DNA of 64,000 nucleotides from NCBI RefSeq assembly GCF_001458435.1, contig NZ_CYSF01000019.1, forward strand, positions 1 to 64,000, read 5' to 3'. This stretch comes from Thalassovita mediterranea. Its GTDB lineage: Bacteria > Pseudomonadota > Alphaproteobacteria > Rhodobacterales > Rhodobacteraceae. A program made the position numbers and the translations under genes. Below are positions 9,044 to 16,542 of this stretch, one piece after another. Each line of letters starts with the position of its first letter. Position 1 is the first letter of the stretch. A model generated the notes under the pieces. It did no database searches. It was not told the DNA's origin and worked only from the letters and a program-made list of their open reading frames with translations.

Positions 9044-9403
9044 TCACTTCACCTCGAAGGTAAAACTGCCGGTCATGGGATGTCCATCGACGCCCAGACC
9101 GCGCCACTCGATCTGGTAGAGACCGGATCCCATCGGCACGAGCGGCAAGGAGAATTCTTTCACGAAGCCTGATTGTGCGCCGAGGTCGAGCGTTTCGACC
9201 TGGGTGCCCGCATGGGTCATTTCGACTTTCGTCAAACGCATCCCGTCGTTGAACCGCATCTCGAGTGTCTCGGGCACGTTTTCCAGGACCGCGCCATCGG
9301 CAAGCGTCATGCTTTCTTTTTCCGAATGCGCCAGCGCGTTCGTTCCGATCATGGCCAGAAAAACGGCAATTCCCAATATTTGCTTCACGCGGTTATCCTT
9401 CAC
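9044..9403 (-). CDS. copC: CopC periplasmic copper-binding protein
   Basis: 119 aa. A signal peptide (about residues 1-25, ending ALA) leaves a mature N-terminus starting with His, a known Cu(II) ligand in CopC. The C-terminal DGHPMTGSFTF is the family signature, with the second copper His. The Met-rich Cu(I) loop is reduced, suggesting a Cu(II)-only CopC. It would bind copper in the periplasm and pass it to CopD directly downstream. Confidence 0.92.
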   Translation of the reverse strand: MKDNRVKQILGIAVFLAMIGTNALAHSEKESMTLADGAVLENVPETLEMRFNDGMRLTKVEMTHAGTQVETLDLGAQSGFVKEFSLPLVPMGSGLYQIEWRGLGVDGHPMTGSFTFEVK

Positions 9404-9415
9404 TTGGTTGCCTGC

Positions 9416-9856
9416 TCAGTTTATTCCATTTGCCCGCTGCAATTCACGCACATATGCCACGATCATCTTTACATCCCCATCCGTCACGCCCGCCACGGGT
9501 GGCATGTTTCCAAAGCGCCAATGATGTGCCCGAACGCCGTTCTTCGCCGCCAGCAGGAAAGCACCGTCTCCGTGATGGCTGGGTTCATAGATCTTGTGCA
9601 CCAATGGTGGGGCGACACCGTCCTGACCAGCGGCATTCGTACCATGACACACTGCGCATTTGGCCTCATAGGCCAATTTGCCGACCTGTGCGTTGGTCGA
9701 GAGAGTTTCTGGCAGAACAACCTCGACCATCGGTGCGCCGCCCGCACTGACGTCGCCGGAAGCTCGCTCTGCAGCGTCGTCGCCCTGCTCTGTCCACAAA
9801 AAGCCGACGGCCAGAATCGCCACGATCGCCAATGCAATGACGCTGTATCGCCCCAT
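9416..9856 (-). CDS. Membrane-anchored class I cytochrome c
   Basis: 146 aa. One N-terminal hydrophobic helix (residues 5-22) anchors the protein. A linker leads to a haem motif CAVCH near residue 70 and a likely axial Met in GNMPPV. The C-terminal helix (DGDVKMIVAYVRELQ) is standard for small cytochromes c. It starts in a TGATG overlap with the L,D-transpeptidase gene. This is the second single-haem cytochrome in the operon, which suggests an electron route serving the copper oxidase or reduction of Cu(II). Confidence 0.83.
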   Translation of the reverse strand: MGRYSVIALAIVAILAVGFLWTEQGDDAAERASGDVSAGGAPMVEVVLPETLSTNAQVGKLAYEAKCAVCHGTNAAGQDGVAPPLVHKIYEPSHHGDGAFLLAAKNGVRAHHWRFGNMPPVAGVTDGDVKMIVAYVRELQRANGIN

Positions 9857-10425
9857 CAGATCAATTTGACCTGAGTGCCAACCGGGGTCCGATCAAAAAC
9901 CTCGATGATGTGCTCATTGTAAAGACCGATGCAGCCGCTCGAAGAGCGTCGGCCGATCTTGCGCGTGTCATGTGTCCCGTGAATGCGGTAATACTGCCAT
10001 GTCAGATGCAGCGACCGCACTCCAAGCGGATTGTCCGGACCCGGCGGCATGTAGGCCGGCAAAGTTGGGTCGCGCTCGCGCATGGAGGGTGTCGGCGTCC
10101 AATCGGGTTCCGGGTCCTTGAAGATGATTTCCGTATATCCCCGGCGCGTGAGTTCATCCGTCATCGGAACAGAAGTTGGATAGACAAACATGGTGCCATC
10201 CGCCGTCCACTGCTGGAGCGCGCGCGAAATGGTGTCCGCGATGATGATGCCTTTGCCCAGAGTATCGAAATGATCCTGCCAATTGTGGGTGCGGAAGCTC
10301 GACGCGTTGCGGCGCACGGGAGCCAGCGTTTCGGCGCGCAGCAAAGACGGCGCACACAGCATCGCAGTGCCGAGGCCGCCGGCAAAGCGGCGACGCGAGA
10401 GGAACGATTGGTTTCTTGCCTTCAT
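9856..10425 (-). CDS. L,D-transpeptidase (YkuD fold) with Tat signal
   Basis: 189 aa. A Tat signal (SRRRFAGG) is followed by a YkuD domain ending in HGTHDTRKIGRRSSSGCIGL, with the catalytic His and Cys. These enzymes form 3-3 peptidoglycan cross-links or attach proteins to the wall. It is the first gene of the reverse copper operon, preceded by the element at 10506-10525. E. coli L,D-transpeptidases are known to be inhibited by copper, so an operon-encoded copy may replace lost activity. That link is inference. Confidence 0.88.
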   Translation of the reverse strand: MKARNQSFLSRRRFAGGLGTAMLCAPSLLRAETLAPVRRNASSFRTHNWQDHFDTLGKGIIIADTISRALQQWTADGTMFVYPTSVPMTDELTRRGYTEIIFKDPEPDWTPTPSMRERDPTLPAYMPPGPDNPLGVRSLHLTWQYYRIHGTHDTRKIGRRSSSGCIGLYNEHIIEVFDRTPVGTQVKLI

Positions 10426-10505
10426 GGGACTGCCTCTTTTCCATGTCGAACGCTTTGTTTTCTATCGAACTCTGGGAAGTGGCGGAATGCGATCAGCCCC
10501 GGAAA

Positions 10506-10525
10506 TTTGTAAGGTTATGTATCAA
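10506..10525 (-). promoter_or_regulatory. Candidate CopR-binding element, copy 1
   Basis: TTTGT-N6-ATGTATCAA on the forward strand, 81 bases upstream of the L,D-transpeptidase start. The same 14 defined bases with the same six-base gap recur at 12839-12858 upstream of copR. Two copies at the two starts of copper operons suggest a common regulator, most simply CopR. Confidence 0.5.
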
Positions 10526-10558
10526 CGGTGAGAGACGCGAATTGCGAAACGGTCTGGG

Positions 10559-11998
10559 TCAGCCTGCTTGGCGGCGCTGAAACCCGTCTGTCGCGAGAGC
10601 GTCTGAACTCCGGGATACGGATGTCTCAGGACGCGCGATGGGCAGAGAGACGCGCGCCCGGAGACCGCCCTCGGCGCGATTCGACAGCGCGATCGATCCT
10701 CCATGTTGCAGCACGATGCTGCGCGCGATCGAAAGTCCCAAGCCATGACCGCCGGTTTCCAGGGAGCGCGATTGCTCAAGCCGCAGAAACGGCTGAAACA
10801 CGTCATCAATATCAGCCTCCGGGATGCCCGGCCCCTGATCGTCGATGATGATGTCGATGCTGTCATCGGTCATCTCCCACGAGAGTGCAGGATCACGCCC
10901 ATAGCGCAGCGCATTGTCGATGAGATTGCGCAAGGCGCGCCGCAGCGCCTTTGGCTTGATCTGCAGCCGGGCGTCCGGCCCGGCCACCAGGTCAAGCGCG
11001 TCACGGGTCTCGCCATGAAGCGTCAGCAGATATGTGCTGATGTCGACCTCCTCCAGCGCTTCATCCTGCCCGACACCGCGCGCGTAGGCGAGCGTGGCTT
11101 CCACCATGTCCTGCATCTCGTCGAGCGACGCGGAGATCCCTTCTTTGGTTTCGGGATCGTCGACCAGCTCGGCGCGCACGCGCAGCGCTGTGAGCGGAGA
11201 TCTGAGATCATGGGCCAGCGCTGCCAGCATCTGCGTGCGGTCGGACACAAAGCGCGCCAGCCGCGCCTGCATGTCATTGAAGGCGGCCGACAGGTCCCGG
11301 ACTTCGCGCGGGCCCGTTGGCGCGATCGGCTCATGCCCGCCGCCGCGCCCCAAAACCTCCGCGGCCCGGGCAAGATCGTTCAGGGGGCGGGTCAGGCGTG
11401 TCAGCAGAAACCAGAAGATGGCAAGCAGCAGCACGGCGACGGTGAGGGCGAAAGAGAGCGTGGATGCCCAGGACCACTGGATCGGCGGGCGCTCGAACCG
11501 CGTGCCGACATTGAGCCACTGCCCGCCCTCAATGGCGATCGAGAGCTCCATTTCGATTGCAGCCAGAGTGCCTTGCATCATTTCGGCGTGCATTTCGGCC
11601 ATTTCCGGCGACAGGTTCGGCAAGGGCAGCAGCCCCTGTTCGATCTCATGCACTTCGACTCGGATGTCCCGGCTGTATCCATCGTTCAGGAGCGCGCGAA
11701 CCCGCGCCTCGATGGCCCCGTTCTGGTCATGATGCGTATGGGTCACTTCGGGCGTGTCGCTCAACGCAAAGCGCACCAGGGGAGAAGTGGCCGCTGCTAC
11801 GATCTCGTCATGCAGATCCAGCGGGGCTTCCTCGATCAGCCGTGCCACATTGGCCGCCCGCCCGGCCGCTTCACTGCCGATGGCGGCCTGCACGGCCAGC
11901 GAACGCTCATCGACAAAGAGCCACAGACCCACGCTTTGCGCGACAAACAAGACCGACACGACCAGGAGCGCGATCTGCGTGCGAAACCCCATCCGCAT
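10559..11998 (-). CDS. copS: Copper-type sensor histidine kinase
   Basis: About 479 aa from the ATG that overlaps the regulator's TGA. It has a first transmembrane helix, a periplasmic sensor of about 140 residues containing HTHH and a Met/His-rich EMAEMHAEMM, a second transmembrane helix, HAMP, the H-box LAHDLRSPL, and an ATPase domain (N-box NLIDNALRYG, G-boxes DQGPGIP and GHGLGL). The His/Met cluster suits periplasmic copper sensing. It should phosphorylate the adjacent regulator. The copper ligand is inferred from that cluster and context. Confidence 0.88.
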   Translation of the reverse strand: MRMGFRTQIALLVVSVLFVAQSVGLWLFVDERSLAVQAAIGSEAAGRAANVARLIEEAPLDLHDEIVAAATSPLVRFALSDTPEVTHTHHDQNGAIEARVRALLNDGYSRDIRVEVHEIEQGLLPLPNLSPEMAEMHAEMMQGTLAAIEMELSIAIEGGQWLNVGTRFERPPIQWSWASTLSFALTVAVLLLAIFWFLLTRLTRPLNDLARAAEVLGRGGGHEPIAPTGPREVRDLSAAFNDMQARLARFVSDRTQMLAALAHDLRSPLTALRVRAELVDDPETKEGISASLDEMQDMVEATLAYARGVGQDEALEEVDISTYLLTLHGETRDALDLVAGPDARLQIKPKALRRALRNLIDNALRYGRDPALSWEMTDDSIDIIIDDQGPGIPEADIDDVFQPFLRLEQSRSLETGGHGLGLSIARSIVLQHGGSIALSNRAEGGLRARVSLPIARPETSVSRSSDALATDGFQRRQAG

Positions 11999-12726
11999 CA
12001 CGCCTCGATCTCCACATCGGCGTTCAGACAATAGCCGCCGTTGCGCACCGTCGAGATGATGCGCGGGCGCAGCACATCAGGTTCGATCTTGCGGCGCAGT
12101 CGCGACACCTGATTGTCGATCGTCCGGTCCAGCGGTCCCGCCGTGCGACCGGCACTCAGAGCGAGAAGATCGTCTCGGCTGATGACCATCCGGGGGCGTT
12201 CGAGAAACACTGTCAGGAGCTTGGCTTCGGCAGTGGTCAGCGCCGTGGTCCCCCGCTCGGGCGTCACGACGTGGCGGGCATCGTGGTCGAATTTGATATC
12301 CGCGAACCAGGCTGTCTTGCCCGCAAAAGACCCGCCATGCGGCGGCACCGCGTCACCAGCGCGCCGCAGGATCGCGTTGATCCTCGCCAGCAGTTCGCGC
12401 GGATTGAAGGGTTTGGAAAGGTAATCGTCGGCCCCGGTGTCGAGCCCCTTGATACGGTCGTCATCCTCGCCGAGAGCCGTCAGCATGAGGATCGGGATCG
12501 TCTGGCGCTCCTGTCGCAATCTGGCGCATGCCGCAATTCCATCCTCCCCCGGCATCATGATGTCGAGCACGATGAGATCAATGGCGTCCCGGGCAAGTTG
12601 GGCATCCATCTCTTCTGTGTCGCTGACGCCTGTGGCACGTAGCCCGTTTTTCTCAAGATAGCGCGTCACCGAGCGACGAATCTCAGCGTGATCATCAACC
12701 ACCAGGATATGGGCCTGAGATGACAT
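11998..12726 (-). CDS. copR: OmpR/PhoB-family response regulator
   Basis: 242 aa. A receiver domain (VVDDHAEIRRS, phospho-acceptor Asp in LIVLDIMMPGEDG, Lys in LSKPF) is followed by a winged-helix DNA-binding domain (SRDDLLALSAG, VSRLRRKIE, VRNGGYCL). It is the first gene of the copRS pair, with one-base overlap to copS. It probably activates the periplasmic copper operon through the element at 10506-10525 and its own through 12839-12858. Naming it CopR rests on context. Confidence 0.87.
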   Translation of the reverse strand: MSSQAHILVVDDHAEIRRSVTRYLEKNGLRATGVSDTEEMDAQLARDAIDLIVLDIMMPGEDGIAACARLRQERQTIPILMLTALGEDDDRIKGLDTGADDYLSKPFNPRELLARINAILRRAGDAVPPHGGSFAGKTAWFADIKFDHDARHVVTPERGTTALTTAEAKLLTVFLERPRMVISRDDLLALSAGRTAGPLDRTIDNQVSRLRRKIEPDVLRPRIISTVRNGGYCLNADVEIEA

Positions 12727-12838
12727 CAGCGGTCCCCTCCGGGAGACTGGGGTCTTTTCGGCATCACGGCCGTTGAATGAAAATCACGCGTCATAAGAGG
12801 CAGAATAGGTTGATCTTTCGGGAAAGACCCGAACTTCC

Positions 12839-12858
12839 TTTGTCGCAAAATGTATCAA
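12839..12858 (-). promoter_or_regulatory. Candidate CopR-binding element, copy 2
   Basis: TTTGT-N6-ATGTATCAA, identical in all defined bases and in gap length to 10506-10525. It is in the 329-base region between copR (reverse) and the forward CueR-type promoter, 113 bases from copR, and could control either side. The rest of that gap (12727-13055) holds no gene. Confidence 0.5.
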
Positions 12859-12873
12859 TTGGCTCCAGGGTTG

Positions 12874-12904
12874 TTGACCCTCCAGTTGCTGGAAGCCCCA
12901 TGTG
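12874..12904 (+). promoter_or_regulatory. CueR-type promoter of the TVP38-CDF-DUF411 operon
   Basis: -35 TTGACC (12874-12879), a 19-base spacer carrying CTCCAG-TTG-CTGGAA, and a weak -10 CATGTG (12899-12904). The -35 and half-sites match the copZ and copA promoters. The operon start at 13056 is 150 bases downstream. Confidence 0.75.
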
Positions 12905-13055
12905 GGCACGCATGATGGAACTCCCCTTTGATACCGCGTCCCCCTGTGTAGATCGGACCTTAGCGTACCCTGCGGGGCGGCTTGCGCATTTGATCTCTGG
13001 TCACTTGGATGCCTGGTCCGCCGCCTTCCTGTTCTCTTTTTGTGAGGGATAAGCT

Positions 13056-13718
13056 GTGCTGGCTCGGTTCCTCCTTCTTGTGGTTGTCCTTGCGTTGGGT
13101 GTTTTTCTGTTTGCGCCGGACCTCTTGGATGGACCCTTCGGCTGGCCGGACCGCGACAGGTTGCAGGCCTGGATCGATGCCGCAGGATTATTCGGGCCGT
13201 TCCTTGTCGTTACACTGATGGGTTTGGCCATCGTGGCAAGCCCCCTGCCCTCAGCGCCGATCGCGCTGGCCGCCGGTGCCGCGTACGGTCACACCTTCGG
13301 GACGATCCTTGTGGTTCTCGGCGCGGAGATCGGCGCGATCGCCGCGTTCCTGCTCGCCCGACATCTGGGCCGCCCCTTTGCGGAACGTCATCTGGGGCGC
13401 AACGTCGCCCCGGGTTTTCTCGGATCACAGAACACGCTCACCTTCATGGTCTTCGCCAGTCGGCTGCTACCGTTCCTCTCCTTCGATCTGATCAGCTACG
13501 CAGCGGGTCTCAGTCCGTTGCATCTGTGGCGCTTCGCCTTGGCCACATTGGCCGGGATTATTCCGGCCAGTTTCCTGCTGGCGCACTTGGGCAGTGCCGC
13601 GATGAACGGCGATGCCCGCACCGCCGCCTGGACCGCGCTTGCCCTTGGCGGTGCCACCGCCCTGTCGATGCTGTTTGCGCTGTTGCGCGAACGACAAACC
13701 CCTCGAAAGGAGAGCTGA
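13056..13718 (+). CDS. TVP38/TMEM64-family membrane protein
   Basis: 220 aa from a GTG with GAGGGAT upstream. Five or six hydrophobic segments and the family core (GAAYGHTFGTILVVLGAEIGA, then ASRLLPFLSFDLISYAAGLS) mark a TVP38/SNARE-associated (VTT domain) protein. Such proteins often sit beside mercuric or copper genes. The domain is linked to lipid scrambling or proton-coupled transport, but substrates are mostly unknown. It is the first gene of an operon under a CueR-type promoter, with the CDF gene starting one base after its stop. Confidence 0.82.
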   Translation: MLARFLLLVVVLALGVFLFAPDLLDGPFGWPDRDRLQAWIDAAGLFGPFLVVTLMGLAIVASPLPSAPIALAAGAAYGHTFGTILVVLGAEIGAIAAFLLARHLGRPFAERHLGRNVAPGFLGSQNTLTFMVFASRLLPFLSFDLISYAAGLSPLHLWRFALATLAGIIPASFLLAHLGSAAMNGDARTAAWTALALGGATALSMLFALLRERQTPRKES

Positions 13719-13719
13719 T

Positions 13720-14727
13720 ATGGCCGCTCACGCGCATTCCGGGCACATGCCCACTTCAGGCAAGGCCCTTGTAATTTCTGCCTGGCTCACCGGGGTCTAT
13801 TTCGTAATTGAACTGGCCGTGGGGCTCTGGACCGGCTCGATTGCCGTGCTGTCGGATGCGTTTCACACCCTGTCGGCGGTTGGCGGCGTTCTGGTGGCCA
13901 TCACCGCGCAGCGGATTGCGCGCCGCCCCGCGGATTCGACGCGCAGTTTCGGATGGTACCGCGCCGAGATCATCGGGGCGCTGGTGAATGGCGGCTTTCT
14001 TCTCGGCATGGCGCTTCTGGTGATCTGGATGGGCGCGATGCGGCTCGGGAATCCGATTCACCTGGCCACAGGTCCCATGCTCTGGGTCGCCTTCGGAGGC
14101 CTGGTCACCGAAGTGATCTCGCTGGGGCTGATGTGGCAATCGAGCAAGGACGATCTGAATGCCCGTGGTGCGCTCTGGCATATCATCCAGACCTTTGTCG
14201 GCAGCCTCCTGATCATCGTCACCGCTCTCGTGATCGAGTTCACCGGGTTTCTGGCGATTGACCCGATCCTCGGCATGGCGTTCGGGGTGGTTCTCCTCTG
14301 GGCCCCCGTCGGCGTCATCAAAGAAGCGGTCCACATTCTCATGGAAGGCACGCCCGAGGGAACGGATCTCAAGGCTGTGACGGCGGACCTGCGCGGCCAG
14401 GACGGGGTTCTGGACGTTCACCATGTGCATGCTTGGACGCTGACCAGCGGAAAACACGCCTTTTCTGCCCATATCCGCCATGGTGAGCCCGCAGAGGCCG
14501 CGGACCTGCTGAACCGGGCCTATCATCGACTGACGGAACACTATGGGTTTCACATGGTCACGCTGCAGCTCGAAACCGCGTGTCTCGACGAGCGCCACGC
14601 GCGGGATCTCGATGCGACGCTCCCGGACAGCCAACGCGTGTCGCCCGCCGCCGCCGACGCCCATGCCGCCCATGCAGACCCGCTCGACAGCGCGGCGCAG
14701 GACGCTAAACTCACTAATAAATTCTAG
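13720..14727 (+). CDS. Cation diffusion facilitator with altered transport site
   Basis: 335 aa from the ATG after GAAAGGAGAG. A His-rich N-terminus (AHAHSGHM), six membrane segments and a C-terminal ferredoxin-like domain (DVHHVHAW) place it in the CzcD/ZitB branch. Zinc CDF proteins bind metal with H-x3-D in helices 2 and 5. Here these read HTLSA (His49, Ala53) and HIIQT (His154, Thr158), so both aspartates are missing. With a CueR-type promoter and DUF411 next to it, a substrate other than Zn(II) is likely. A degraded pump is possible, though the rest is intact. Confidence 0.88.
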   Translation: MAAHAHSGHMPTSGKALVISAWLTGVYFVIELAVGLWTGSIAVLSDAFHTLSAVGGVLVAITAQRIARRPADSTRSFGWYRAEIIGALVNGGFLLGMALLVIWMGAMRLGNPIHLATGPMLWVAFGGLVTEVISLGLMWQSSKDDLNARGALWHIIQTFVGSLLIIVTALVIEFTGFLAIDPILGMAFGVVLLWAPVGVIKEAVHILMEGTPEGTDLKAVTADLRGQDGVLDVHHVHAWTLTSGKHAFSAHIRHGEPAEAADLLNRAYHRLTEHYGFHMVTLQLETACLDERHARDLDATLPDSQRVSPAAADAHAAHADPLDSAAQDAKLTNKF

Positions 14728-14738
14728 AGGACCTCCCA

Positions 14739-15188
14739 ATGAAACGACGCACATTTTTGATCACAGGCGCAGCAGCCACCCTGGCGTTCCCAGTTGTCGC
14801 TGACACGACACCCCTTCTGAAGGTGCTCAAAACGCCAACCTGTGGATGCTGCTCCGCCTGGGTCGATCATGTCCGGCAAGCTGGGTTCGCGGTCGAGGCG
14901 CAGGACGTCGATCAGGATGCGCTTTATGCGTTCAAAGACCGGCTGCAAATCGCACCGGAGCTGGCTGGATGCCACACGGCGATCATAGGCGACTACTTCA
15001 TCGAGGGCCACGTGCCTGCCGCGGACATCACGCGGCTGCTGGCAGAACAACCGGTGGCGCGCGGATTGACGGTCCCAGGCATGCCGATGAGTTCGCCCGG
15101 CATGGGCGGTCCTGGGGCCGGTGACACTTTTGATGCTCTGCTTGTCGGCTCCGACGGGGCGACCTCCGTCTTCGCCAGCCACAGCTGA
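14739..15188 (+). CDS. DUF411 periplasmic metal-binding protein
   Basis: 149 aa. A signal with a Tat-like start (MKRRTFLITGAAATLAF) precedes a DUF411 domain: KTPTCGCCSAWVDH (CGCC), then CHTAIIGDYFIEGHVPAADI. A Met/Gly-rich tail (PGMPMSSPGMGG) could add Cu(I) or Ag(I) sites. DUF411 proteins are common in copper and silver loci and are thought to bind metal outside the cytoplasm. It starts 11 bases after the CDF gene. Metal identity is inferred from neighbours and the promoter. Confidence 0.87.
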   Translation: MKRRTFLITGAAATLAFPVVADTTPLLKVLKTPTCGCCSAWVDHVRQAGFAVEAQDVDQDALYAFKDRLQIAPELAGCHTAIIGDYFIEGHVPAADITRLLAEQPVARGLTVPGMPMSSPGMGGPGAGDTFDALLVGSDGATSVFASHS

Positions 15189-15193
15189 TTGGG

Positions 15194-15760
15194 TCATGGG
15201 CGCAGGTGATAGATCCCGCGGGTCGGGTTTGTGACCCGCCCGTCCTGCACAAGCTTTCGCAGCGACCTGTAGGTCGCCTCATGGCTCAGCTGCAACCGGG
15301 CGGCGAACTCGACGACGGAGCCGTCGAGCAGGCCCGCGACCAACCCCGCCATCACCCGGTCCTCTGCGCGCCGAACGCCGACGATCTCGAGCATCTGTCG
15401 CTGCGCCTGTATCTGTTGAGCGGCCTGACGGCCATAGGCGCGGGCAAATGCCGGGTCGGCAAAGGCGGCCAAGACGGCAGCCTTGTCGATCCGGATCAGC
15501 GCTCCGGCCTCAACACAGACCGCATCGCAATGATAGACCTCTGAAAACACCGAAGCTTCGGCAAAGCTTGTCCCGGCTTGAGCACGGTGAATGATGAACC
15601 GCTCGCCATTTGGGCCGACCCGCTCGAGATGCACGCGTCCGGTTTGCACGACATAGAGACCGTGGGTGGGGTCACCTTGATGAAACACTACATCGCCAAT
15701 CGCGCCGGAAATTGGGCGCAGGGCTGAGCTCGGGATAAGATCAAAGGGGTTTGGCAGCAT
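15194..15760 (-). CDS. Crp/Fnr-family regulator
   Basis: 188 aa. An N-terminal cyclic-nucleotide-type beta barrel (GDVVFHQGDPTHGLYVVQTGRV) and dimer helix lead to a C-terminal helix-turn-helix (FAARLQLSHEATYRSLRKLVQDGRV). There is no N-terminal cysteine cluster, so it is not an oxygen-sensing Fe-S FNR; the signal is unknown. It is shorter than most members (about 220-240). It is convergent with the DUF411 gene and divergent from the 15836 gene, with a dyad right at its start codon. Confidence 0.83.
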   Translation of the reverse strand: MLPNPFDLIPSSALRPISGAIGDVVFHQGDPTHGLYVVQTGRVHLERVGPNGERFIIHRAQAGTSFAEASVFSEVYHCDAVCVEAGALIRIDKAAVLAAFADPAFARAYGRQAAQQIQAQRQMLEIVGVRRAEDRVMAGLVAGLLDGSVVEFAARLQLSHEATYRSLRKLVQDGRVTNPTRGIYHLRP

Positions 15761-15775
15761 ATGATTGAAATCATA
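15760..15775. promoter_or_regulatory. Fnr/Dnr-like operator between divergent genes
   Basis: TATGATTGAAATCATA is a perfect dyad (six-base arms, four-base gap) like the FNR-family consensus TTGAT-N4-ATCAA. It touches the start codon of the Crp/Fnr gene and, if TAGCGT at 15797 is the -10 box of the divergent gene, is centred about 41.5 bases before that start site, the class II activator position. Confidence 0.6.
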
Positions 15776-15835
15776 TTGCGATGCATCCGCCCCTGCTAGC
15801 GTAAAGATGACACCACCCCATTAAAGGACCCGTCC

Positions 15836-16360
15836 ATGCGTCTCATTCCCCTCCTCCTTGCCATAGTGATGGCCGCACCCGTGGCCGCGCAGCACACCCA
15901 TTCCGCGACTGGGCAAGATAGGGGTGGACCACAGGAAACCGGGCAATCGGCCTTTGCTGCCCTGGCGGAAATCGTTGCGATCCTTCAAGCCGATCCCGAG
16001 ACGGATTGGGAGCGGGTCGATATCGACGGATTGCGCCGTCATCTGGTCGATATGGACCTTCTGACCCAGGAGGCCGTGGTCACCCGCACCCTGCGGCCGG
16101 AAGGGGCCCGGTTCGAGATTCAGGGCACCCCCCTCGTTCTCCAGGCCATCCGCGCCATGGTGCCCGCTCATGCGCCCTTTCTCGCGGCTGAAACCGGCTG
16201 GGATGTTGTGACAGAGGACTTAGAAGATGGCGTGGCGCTCAGTGTCGATGGCGATGCCGCGCAGATTCAGGGGCTTGGTTTCTTTGGTCTGATGACCATC
16301 GGGGCGCATCACCAGGCGCACCACCTCATGATGGCAAAAGGCGCAGCTCCGCACCATTAA
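15836..16360 (+). CDS. Periplasmic protein of unknown function
   Basis: 174 aa. A clear signal peptide (RLIPLLLAIVMAAPVAAQ) is followed by an acidic, helical domain (FAALAEIVAILQADPETDWERV) and a His-rich end (GAHHQAHHLMMAK, HH). Histidines and methionines near the C-terminus could bind metal. It is divergent from the Crp/Fnr gene and probably controlled by it through the dyad at 15760-15775. I do not recognise the family. Confidence 0.7.
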   Translation: MRLIPLLLAIVMAAPVAAQHTHSATGQDRGGPQETGQSAFAALAEIVAILQADPETDWERVDIDGLRRHLVDMDLLTQEAVVTRTLRPEGARFEIQGTPLVLQAIRAMVPAHAPFLAAETGWDVVTEDLEDGVALSVDGDAAQIQGLGFFGLMTIGAHHQAHHLMMAKGAAPHH

Positions 16361-16474
16361 TGCGCCGACACGGCTTGTTTGTTGATCCGTAGAAAGGCAC
16401 GCTGACAAAAAGTTGCTACGCTTTCCCCGCGTTGGCAGTTTGCACGGTCTTGATGTGTAATTTAGCGGCACCCT

Positions 16475-16505
16475 AAAGACTAAACATTGTTTTCAATCAG
16501 TCTTT
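16475..16505. promoter_or_regulatory. Dyad upstream of the serine recombinase
   Basis: Perfect seven-base arms AAAGACT and AGTCTTT with 17 bases between, 37 bases before the recombinase start, in an A+T-rich stretch. Length and position fit a resolvase binding site or the operator of the recombinase promoter. Only one clear dyad is seen, so a full three-site res is not shown. Confidence 0.35.
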
Positions 16506-16542
16506 TATTAGTGATATGTAAAACTGCAAAAAGCATGATTTG

